NCBI GenBank assembly: GCA_964606415.1
Contig: CAZSGN010000205.1
Span: 1-5,290 of the forward strand
From: CAZSGN01 sp964606415
Lineage (GTDB): Bacteria; Bacteroidota; Bacteroidia; Bacteroidales; JBBRXJ01
Length of the DNA: 5,290 nucleotides
Direction of reading: 5' to 3'
Shown here: positions 1-5,290 of the stretch, piece by piece
Layout: each line of letters starts with the position of its first letter
Numbering within the stretch: position 1 is the stretch's first letter
Notes under the pieces: generated by a model
The model's database searches: none
Seen by the model: only the letters and a program-made list of their open reading frames with translations
What the model was told of the DNA's origin: nothing
Position numbers and translations under genes: made by a program

Positions 1-647
1 TGACTTCTATTCAGCGCATCGGGCCTCTTTAGGGGATTCAGGGGCAGCGGGCGGGTTATTTTGGATCAATTTTGTTCAGATACGGTTTTGGTGTTTGATT
101 GAAAAGCATAAAAATAAGAATTTATTATTGATGTACATGATCCTTTTTGATTTAGTTGGAGATAATCATTGATGTTTATTATGAATTGATGTTTAATATT
201 CATAATAATTTTTATTTTTGTTATTGGTGAAGTTGATAATAAATAGTCAAAGTTTCAGACCTTGCGCTTTCGATTTAATAAAAATACACTCCGGCATTCA
301 GGGATTTTTTGTTACAAGTCTAGGAAAAAGAAGAAAGGTTATTAAGCAATAATATATTAAAATCCAGAAATAGAATGTTTAAACAGTTTAAAAATCAATA
401 ATACACCTTTTGAAAATAATTTATTTAGTCATGACTGTCAAGAAATGAACAAGTTTATAGGTGCCTTAAAGCTTATAGTTGAATCAAGTTTTCAGGATAA
501 AATTCAGATATATGTTTTACAAATGGAATATTTAAATAGCATGAAATCAATAATTTAGCCCTGTGCTTCAATATATATAGTCTTAATAATTAATGTTTTA
601 TAAGTTACTGCGAAACTTGAGTTAATAATTAAATATATACATACATT
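1..647. other. Long AT-rich spacer upstream of the sulfatase
   Basis: No gene can be firmly called here. The first ~100 bases are richer in G and C than the rest and are open in more than one frame. One frame stays open from base 2 to a TGA at 170-172 and another stops at 30-32, so an upstream gene may end here, but the reading is ambiguous. After that come three copies of ATTGATGT (127-134, 168-175, 185-192), a perfect inverted repeat at 176-208 followed by a T-rich run, a 10-bp palindrome at 427-436, and a frame open from 361 to 558 with an ATG at 445 (37 codons). I see no convincing promoter of the Bacteroidota type (TTTG, ~20 bp, TAnnTTTG) directly before the sulfatase. The octamer TATTTTTG at 213-220 matches the -7 consensus, but it lies in the T-run of the terminator-like hairpin. 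Confidence 0.6.
176..220 (+). terminator. Inverted repeat with T-rich tail, probable terminator of an upstream gene
   Basis: TTATTATGAAT at 176-186 is the exact reverse complement of ATTCATAATAA at 198-208, with an 11-base spacer. A T-rich stretch (TTTTTATTTTTG, about 209-220) follows, so the RNA would form a hairpin followed by a U-rich run. The stem is almost all A-T and therefore weak. That is common for terminators in AT-rich Bacteroidota spacers, but chance or an operator role is also possible. It starts 3 bases after the TGA at 170-172 that closes one of the frames open from the left edge, which fits the end of an upstream transcript. Confidence 0.4.
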
Positions 648-2177
648 ATGAATACAAAAAAGGTTAATCTTTTTGCTTCGGCAGCGATGGCTGCTATGTC
701 CGGGTTTGCTGCTCCCGTTGAGAAACCCAATGTGGTTGTTATTTATGTTGATGATTTGGGGTATGCCGACCTGGGTTGTTATGGAGCCAAAGGGGTGGAA
801 ACACCACATATTGATAAGATGGCTGAAAATGGGATGCGTTTTACCGATGCTCATTGTTCAGCAGCTACCTCTTCTCCATCAAGGTATGCGCTTCTTACTG
901 GCAGTTATGCTTTCCGGAATAATGCCGAGATTTTATCCGGGGATGCTCCTTTGCTTATTGATACAGAAATGCCTACTTTGCCTTCTATGTTGCAGGAAGA
1001 GGGTTATAAAACAGCGGTGGTTGGCAAGTGGCATCTGGGGTTGGGCCGGGGAGATGTTGACTGGAATAAATCTGTTGAACCCGGGCCTTTGGAGATCGGA
1101 TTTGATTATAGTTTTTTGATTCCCGCGACAGGCGACCGTGTGCCTTGTGTTTATTTGGAAGATCATCATGTAGTAAATCTTGACCCCGATGATCCTCTTT
1201 ATGTTAGGTTTGATGAAAAAATTGGGAATGATCCAACCGGACTTGAAAATCCTGAGATGCTCCGTCAAATGGCAGATGAGCAGCATGCCAAAACCATTGT
1301 TAATGGTATCAGCCGGATTGGTTATATGACAGGTGGTAATTCGGCCCGCTGGAAGGATGAAGATTTTCCGCATATTATGCTTAAAAAGGCAAGGGAGTTT
1401 ATTAAAAAAAATCAAGATGATCCTTTTTTCCTTTATTTTTCTTTTCATGATATTCATGTTCCTCGCCTTCCGGATTATCGTTTTATCGGCCAGTCTGAGA
1501 TGGGGCCTAGAGGGGATGCTATTGTGCAGATGGACTGGACCACCGGGCAGCTTGTAAAAACATTTGAAGAGATGGGCTTGGATAAGAATACCTTGATTAT
1601 CTTTTCCAGTGATAATGGCCCGGTTCTTGATGATGGGTATGTGGATTATGCCGTTGAGATGATTGGCGACCATGATCCCTCAGGAGGTTTTAGGGGAGGA
1701 AAATACAGTGCTTACGAGGCCGGCACCCGCGTGCCGACAATTGCCTACTGGCCTTCGGTAATCGAGCCAGGCGAAAGTGATGCGCTTTTTAGCCAGGTAG
1801 ATCTTTTTGCTTCTGTAGCGGAGTTGGTAGGGCATGAATTATCTTCTGACGCTGCCCCGGATAGTTATAATATGCTGGAGGAGATCATGGGTGAATCCAA
1901 TAAAGGCAGGGAATTTATGGTAGAAGAATCTTTTACGCTTGCTTTAAGAAAAGGACAATGGAAGTATATAGAACCGTCTGATGGGCCTCATTTTTTTGAT
2001 ACCAAAGGGATCGAGTCCGGAATGTATCCTTATCCGCAATTGTTTGATCTGGCTGATGATGTGGCGGAAACCACCAATTTGGCAGAAGAAAATCCGGAAA
2101 TAACCAGGGAATTAAGTGAAAAACTCCGTGAAATAAAAAAGGCTAATGGAACCAGAGAAGGTTTTAAAGGCAAATAA
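648..2177 (+). CDS. Exported S1-family sulfatase (formylglycine-dependent, Ser type)
   Basis: This 509-residue protein has the full set of type I sulfatase landmarks. A metal-binding DD lies at 35-36. The signature SSPSR at 75-79 has Ser75 as the residue to be oxidised to formylglycine. The second signature GKWHLG is at 126-131, with Lys127 and His129. His270 sits in HDIHVPR, the second metal pair is Asp322-Asn323 in SSDNGP, and Lys352 lies in RGGK. The C-terminal subdomain has GQWKYI (436-441) and QLFDL (464-468). A short basic start and Ala-rich core (residues 1-22) look like a signal peptide without a lipobox Cys, so the enzyme is probably periplasmic or secreted. It would hydrolyse sulfate esters, most likely on a glycan. 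The overall sequence reminds me of the GALNS-like branch (6-O-sulfated GalNAc/Gal), but this is tentative. Ser75 would need an anaerobic sulfatase-maturating radical SAM enzyme, absent here. The ATG is preceded by an in-frame TAA at 630-632. No Shine-Dalgarno is seen. Confidence 0.96.
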   Translation: MNTKKVNLFASAAMAAMSGFAAPVEKPNVVVIYVDDLGYADLGCYGAKGVETPHIDKMAENGMRFTDAHCSAATSSPSRYALLTGSYAFRNNAEILSGDAPLLIDTEMPTLPSMLQEEGYKTAVVGKWHLGLGRGDVDWNKSVEPGPLEIGFDYSFLIPATGDRVPCVYLEDHHVVNLDPDDPLYVRFDEKIGNDPTGLENPEMLRQMADEQHAKTIVNGISRIGYMTGGNSARWKDEDFPHIMLKKAREFIKKNQDDPFFLYFSFHDIHVPRLPDYRFIGQSEMGPRGDAIVQMDWTTGQLVKTFEEMGLDKNTLIIFSSDNGPVLDDGYVDYAVEMIGDHDPSGGFRGGKYSAYEAGTRVPTIAYWPSVIEPGESDALFSQVDLFASVAELVGHELSSDAAPDSYNMLEEIMGESNKGREFMVEESFTLALRKGQWKYIEPSDGPHFFDTKGIESGMYPYPQLFDLADDVAETTNLAEENPEITRELSEKLREIKKANGTREGFKGK

Positions 2178-2200
2178 TGCTGTCTAATAAAGAAATAAAT

Positions 2201-2240
2201 AAAAGAGGGTGGCCATCTGGTTCACTCTCTTTTTTTATTT
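2201..2240 (+). terminator. Intrinsic terminator after the sulfatase gene
   Basis: AAAAGAGGGTG (2201-2211) pairs with CACTCTCTTTT (2223-2233), giving an 11-bp stem with one G-U pair and an 11-base loop. The right arm runs into seven consecutive Ts (2230-2236). It begins 24 bases after the sulfatase stop, the usual place for a terminator. This argues that the sulfatase and the downstream reductase are transcribed separately. Confidence 0.8.
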
Positions 2241-2423
2241 ATAGTTCTGTATAAAAAATATTGGTATCGATTTTTAGATGGCAAATCATTTATAACTTTT
2301 GGGTTGCAGTGATTGATGATTTTTGATATGGCTGGGGCTGGAGTTATTATTTATACATATTGAACCTTTTATGGCACAAATTTTGGTCGGGAAAAACACA
2401 GAACCTAAAAAATCCAAATAATC

Positions 2424-3377
2424 ATGAAGTACAACAAAATTCCCTACACCGATCTCAATATTTCTGCTGTAGGATTTGGAACATGGGCCTTGGGTGATGC
2501 CTTCTTTGGCAAGGTTGATGATCAGCAATCTGTTGAAGCCATACAATCAGGTATTGACCATGGCATTAATTTTATAGATACAGCACCTGCTTATGGCGCA
2601 GGTCATGCCGAAAAGGTCGTTGGTCAAGCCATTAAAGGCCGGAGAGATAAAGTGATCATCGCCACCAAACTGGGGATTGAAAGAACCAAAGATGATTTTC
2701 TGAATAATCTTAAACCAGAACGTATTTATCAGGAGATCGATGAGTCCCTCGAACGCCTGGGAGTTAACCAGATTGACCTTTACCAGATTCATTGGCCTGA
2801 TCCTGATACACCACTGGAAGAGTCGGTAGAAGCTTTAATGAAGATTAAAGAACAGGGGAAGTTTCGTTATCTTGGGGTATCTAATTTTACCCCAGAATTG
2901 TTGGATGAGATAAGAAGCATGACCGAAATTGTTAGTCTTCAGCCCCAATACTCACTACTCAGGCGCCAGGCAGAAGAGACAGTCATTCCTTATTGCCAGG
3001 AAAATGATCTTGGTATTATTAGTTATGGCACGTTGGCCGGGGGTATTCTTACCGGAAAATTCAAAAATATTCCTGATTTTGATGAGAAAGATAACCGTTT
3101 TATGTTCTATAATTTCTTTAAGGAACCCGAATGGAGTAAAATACAAAATTTTCTTGATGTGCTTAGGGAAATTGCAAAAGAAAGAAATGTGCCTGTGGTT
3201 CAGGTAACTATTAACTGGACCATACAACAAATCGGCATTACTTCTGCTTTGGTTGGGGCAAAGAATCCGGAACAAATCAAGATTAATGCTCAGGCTGCGG
3301 ATTTTGAATTGGATGGAGAAGAGTTGGAGCGTATCGAGCAAGCCTGGGAAAAATATTTAATTGATATTGGAAAATGA
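2424..3377 (+). CDS. Aldo/keto reductase, YhdN/AKR11-like
   Basis: This 317-residue protein is a complete single-domain (beta/alpha)8-barrel NAD(P)H-dependent oxidoreductase of normal family length. The catalytic tetrad is intact: Asp52 (FIDTAPAYG), Tyr57, Lys82 (ATKLG) and His123 (LYQIHWPDP). Cofactor-site motifs follow in order: GVSNF at 151-155, QPQYSLLRR at 173-181, YGTLAGGILTGK at 201-212 and GAKNPEQIKIN at 278-288. The stretch around LYQIHWPDPDTPLEE and the overall layout resemble the Bacillus general-stress reductase YhdN (AKR11). There is no signal peptide, so it is cytoplasmic. It would reduce an aldehyde or ketone, or oxidise the matching alcohol; the physiological substrate cannot be read from the sequence. 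An in-frame TAA at 2406-2408 limits the start to this ATG. No Shine-Dalgarno is present and the leader is A-rich. Terminator-like hairpins on both sides suggest a single-gene unit. Its place near a sulfatase allows, but does not prove, a role in sugar catabolism. Confidence 0.95.
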   Translation: MKYNKIPYTDLNISAVGFGTWALGDAFFGKVDDQQSVEAIQSGIDHGINFIDTAPAYGAGHAEKVVGQAIKGRRDKVIIATKLGIERTKDDFLNNLKPERIYQEIDESLERLGVNQIDLYQIHWPDPDTPLEESVEALMKIKEQGKFRYLGVSNFTPELLDEIRSMTEIVSLQPQYSLLRRQAEETVIPYCQENDLGIISYGTLAGGILTGKFKNIPDFDEKDNRFMFYNFFKEPEWSKIQNFLDVLREIAKERNVPVVQVTINWTIQQIGITSALVGAKNPEQIKINAQAADFELDGEELERIEQAWEKYLIDIGK

Positions 3378-3418
3378 TTTTTTTTGTTAGGTTAACAATA
3401 TTTTTTTGTCTTGATGTT

Positions 3419-3457
3419 AAAAAAATATCCTATAATATTGATGGGATATTTTTTTTT
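3419..3457 (+). terminator. Intrinsic terminator after the aldo/keto reductase gene
   Basis: AAAAAAATATCC (3419-3430) and GGATATTTTTTT (3444-3455) form a perfect 12-bp stem with a 13-base loop. The right arm ends in nine Ts (3449-3457). It starts 42 bases after the reductase stop. The stem is mostly A-T, so folding energy is modest, but position and T-tract fit a terminator. The A-run at the left arm means it could also work on the minus strand. Confidence 0.7.
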
Positions 3458-3695
3458 GTAAATTGCAATTGAATGGGTGATTTTATTAACTTTTTCACTG
3501 CATTCAAATCACTTAATCTGCTTTTTAGGTGAGAGTGGAGATAGATTTGGGAGGCATAAGCATGTTACAATATTGACGTACAGGCAGTTATATTAATTGT
3601 GTATTGGTTTATTATGTAATTAATCTGTTTATTCCTATATTTTAAGATGGTGCATGACGTTATCAAGGTAATTGAAGACCTTACATCTTCTAAGT

Positions 3696-3713
3696 CCCCG
3701 AAAAAAATCGGGG
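3696..3713. repeat. Perfect CCCCGA/TCGGGG hairpin upstream of the efflux pump
   Basis: CCCCGA (3696-3701) and TCGGGG (3708-3713) are exact reverse complements separated by six As. The stem is GC-rich in an AT-rich spacer. No T-run follows it on either strand, so it is not a classical terminator. TCGGG (3708-3712) can instead pair with CCCGA (3746-3750), and CGGGC (3714-3718) with GCCCG (3745-3749), so alternative folds are possible. The motif resembles short hairpin elements I associate with Bacteroidota spacers, but I cannot confirm that it is repeated in this genome. Confidence 0.55.
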
Positions 3714-3729
3714 CGGGCTGTTTGAGTGA

Positions 3730-3777
3730 TTTTGGGTAAGAATCGCCCGATATGGGTAATATTTGTTGTATAACAAA
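3730..3777 (+). promoter_or_regulatory. Candidate promoter and overlapping inverted repeat for the efflux pump
   Basis: TTTTG at 3730-3734, then 22 bases, then TAATATTTG at 3757-3765 resembles the Bacteroidota promoter (TTTG at -33, TAnnTTTG at -7), but the -7 box carries one extra base and the spacing is slightly long. Transcription would start near 3773, giving a leader of about 50 bases before the ATG at 3824. The inverted repeat TTTGTT-GTAT-AACAAA (3762-3777) overlaps the -7 box and the likely start point, a typical place for a repressor or activator site. GTTGTA also recurs at 3765-3770 and 3781-3786. This is pattern matching only. Confidence 0.3.
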
Positions 3778-3823
3778 AAAGTTGTACCTTAATTAACAAA
3801 CAATCATCCAAACAAGAAAAATC

Positions 3824-5290
3824 ATGTTGAATAGATTCATAAGTTTTTTTTTAGAGAATAAATTAGTAACTGGTATTGTGCTGGTTGGTTTTATCACCTG
3901 GGGAGTGGTTACTGCTCCGTTTAACTGGGATTTAGGGGGGCTTCCAAGTAATCCCGTGGCTGTGGATGCCATTCCTGATATTGGGGAAAACCAACAAATT
4001 GTTTATACCGAATGGCCCGGAAAATCACCGCAGGATATTGAGGATCAGGTCACTTATCCCTTAACTACGGCTTTGCTTGGTGTCCCGGGTGTTAAAACCA
4101 TCCGGAGTAATTCTATTTTTGGTTTGTCCAGTATTTATATCATTTTCGAGGAGGATGTTGCATTTTACTGGAGCCGTTCAAGAATTCTTGAAAAACTGAA
4201 TGCGTTGCCTTCCGGGACGCTTCCCGAAGGAGTAAAGCCTGCACTTGGCCCCGATGCTACTGCGCTTGGGCAGGTCTATTGGTATACTTTGGAGGGCAGG
4301 GATGAAAATAATCAGCCTGCCGTAGGTTGGGATCCGCATGAGTTAAGGACTATCCAGGATTTTTATGTGCGCTATGGTTTAATGGGGGCAGAAGGTGTTG
4401 CTGAGGTAGCTTCAATTGGGGGATTTGTTAAAGAATACCAGGTGGATATTGATCCACAGGCCATGAAAGCCCACCGTGTATCGGTTAATCAGATCATGAA
4501 TGCTGTTCGTGAGAGTAATCAGGATATTGGAGCTCGGACGCTTGAGTATAATAAAGTGGAATATTTGGTCCGGGCTATTGGTTATGTGAAAAATTTAGAT
4601 GATGTCAGGCAAAGTGTGGTTGCCGTTCGGGATCGTGTGCCAATTCGTATCCAGGATGTGGCTCGTGTTAATTATGGCCCTGCAAGCCGCCGGGGTGGAT
4701 TGGATAAGGGCGGGGCTGAGGCAGTTGGTGGTGTTGTTGTGGCAAGATATGGGGCTAATCCTTTACAGGTAATTAATAATGTTAAGGATAAGATCAAAGA
4801 GATTAGGCCGGGATTGCCTTCAAAGGAACTGGAGGATGGATCTGAATCAAAAGTAACCATTGTGCCTTTTTATGACCGGACGGGGTTGATAAAAGAAACA
4901 TTGGGGACACTTGAATCAGCCCTCTCAGAAGAAATTATCATCAGTATTATTGTGATTATTATTCTGATGATGAGTCTCAAGGCTTCTTTTCTTGTGTCGG
5001 GACTGCTTCCCCTGGGTGTTCTGATGACTTTTATTGCTATGCGTTATTTTGGCATACCTGCCAATATTGTGGCTTTATCAGGTATTGCTATAGCCATTGG
5101 CGTAATGGTGGATGTAGGGGTGGTTTTTACCGAGAATATCATCCGGCATATTAAATTGCCTGAGAATAAAGGGGCCCGGGGCAAGGCATTGTTGCCGGTG
5201 GTTCAACATGCAACAATGGAAGTAGCACCGGCGGTGATGACAGCTATTATTACAACAATTGTCAGTTTTTTACCTGTGTTTGCCCTTGAG
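3824..5290 (+). CDS. CusA/CzcA-family heavy-metal RND efflux pump, 3' end beyond window
   Basis: The reading frame stays open for 489 codons to the window edge; the family is over 1,000 residues, so somewhat under half is seen. It is the inner-membrane proton antiporter of a tripartite pump that moves metal ions from periplasm or cytoplasm outward. TM1 lies at ~15-31. The porter domain follows, with VDAIPDI (47-53), the hallmark EWPGKSPQDIEDQVTYPLT (63-81), GPDAT (142-146) and EVASIGGFVKEYQV (194-207). TM2 is ~371-387, TM3 ~390-408 and TM4 ~414-436; TM5 has begun by ~473. TM4 carries Asp430 and Glu437, matching the CusA proton-relay Asp405 and Glu412. The residue matching CzcA Asp402 is Ala424, so TM4 is more Cus-like (Cu/Ag) than Czc-like. 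Of three TM4 methionines of the CusA ion path, only the one at Met428 is kept. An in-frame TAA at 3794-3796 sets the start. Adaptor and outer-membrane genes are not in view and may lie downstream. Confidence 0.94.
   Translation, partial: MLNRFISFFLENKLVTGIVLVGFITWGVVTAPFNWDLGGLPSNPVAVDAIPDIGENQQIVYTEWPGKSPQDIEDQVTYPLTTALLGVPGVKTIRSNSIFGLSSIYIIFEEDVAFYWSRSRILEKLNALPSGTLPEGVKPALGPDATALGQVYWYTLEGRDENNQPAVGWDPHELRTIQDFYVRYGLMGAEGVAEVASIGGFVKEYQVDIDPQAMKAHRVSVNQIMNAVRESNQDIGARTLEYNKVEYLVRAIGYVKNLDDVRQSVVAVRDRVPIRIQDVARVNYGPASRRGGLDKGGAEAVGGVVVARYGANPLQVINNVKDKIKEIRPGLPSKELEDGSESKVTIVPFYDRTGLIKETLGTLESALSEEIIISIIVIIILMMSLKASFLVSGLLPLGVLMTFIAMRYFGIPANIVALSGIAIAIGVMVDVGVVFTENIIRHIKLPENKGARGKALLPVVQHATMEVAPAVMTAIITTIVSFLPVFALE

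Larger units (their letters stand above)
3378..3823. other. Spacer between the reductase and efflux pump genes
   Basis: No convincing gene lies in these 446 bases. The left end holds the reductase terminator (3419-3457). From about 3460 to 3640 I see only AT-rich sequence without clear structure. The right half is more structured: a small inverted repeat GAAGA/TCTTC (3674-3690), a perfect GC hairpin (3696-3713), a second possible stem CGGGC/GCCCG (3714-3718 with 3745-3749), and a candidate promoter with an overlapping inverted repeat (3730-3777). A 30-codon frame from ATG 3647 to TAA 3737-3739 runs through the hairpin. It could be a leader peptide but is more likely chance. Confidence 0.6.

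Noticed and set aside
933..1673. 246-codon open frame on the minus strand inside the sulfatase gene
   Set aside because: It lies wholly opposite a gene with a complete set of catalytic motifs. Its product is rich in Ile, Asn, Lys and His without any recognisable domain, as expected of a shadow frame.
2322..2352. TTTG (2322-2325), 19 bases, TATTATTT (2345-2352) as a promoter for the reductase
   Set aside because: The spacing fits the Bacteroidota promoter, but the -7 box misses two key positions of TAnnTTTG in a region where such near matches are frequent.
2371..2421. 16-codon frame ending 2 bases before the reductase ATG
   Set aside because: It could look like a translationally coupled leader, but it is very short, has no ribosome site and codes for an unremarkable Lys-rich tail. 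Chance is the simpler reading.
648..3377. Sulfatase and aldo/keto reductase as one operon
   Set aside because: They are 246 bases apart and a good hairpin with seven Ts follows the sulfatase, so separate transcription is more likely.
4672..4860. 62-codon minus-strand frame rich in Pro, Ser and Leu inside the pump gene
   Set aside because: It is antisense to conserved porter-domain sequence of the pump and shows no independent coding signal.
5281..5290. Premature end of the efflux pump gene
   Set aside because: The frame is still open at the last base and the final residues (VFALE) match the conserved VFxLEG stretch of the family, so the gene is cut only by the window edge.

Overview
The window looks like chromosomal DNA from a member of the Bacteroidota, probably a free-living polysaccharide user. 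Three things point there. The genes are moderately GC-balanced but sit in very AT-rich spacers. No start codon has a recognisable Shine-Dalgarno sequence; two of the three are preceded by an A-rich leader ending in ATC-ATG. The family content also fits: a Ser-type S1 sulfatase, a YhdN-like aldo/keto reductase and a CusA-type heavy-metal pump. No narrower taxon can be read from the sequence.

Layout: 1-647 is a long AT-rich spacer. It has a somewhat GC-richer left edge, which may be the tail of an upstream gene or an intergenic repeat, then an 11-bp perfect inverted repeat followed by a T-rich run, and a short doubtful open frame. 648-2177 (+) encodes an exported sulfatase with a complete catalytic set, followed by a good intrinsic terminator. 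2424-3377 (+) encodes an NAD(P)H-dependent aldo/keto reductase with an intact D-Y-K-H tetrad, followed by a second terminator-like hairpin. 3378-3823 is a second gene-free spacer; its right half has a perfect CCCCGA/TCGGGG hairpin, overlapping alternative pairings and a candidate promoter. 3824 to the right edge (+) is the first 489 codons of a CusA/CzcA-family RND efflux pump, which runs out of the window without a stop.

All three genes point the same way, but terminators and spacers of 246 and 446 bp suggest three separate transcription units rather than one operon. The sulfatase would desulfate a carbohydrate or aryl sulfate in the periplasm, and the reductase would act on carbonyl compounds in the cytoplasm. 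A shared role in sulfated-sugar catabolism is possible but not shown. The pump probably heads a metal-efflux operon whose adaptor and outer-membrane partners would lie to the right.

I found no mobile element, CRISPR array, tRNA or rRNA, and no convincing new system. The most useful second looks are the metal-path residues of the pump, the structured DNA just upstream of it, and the unexplained spacer in front of the sulfatase.
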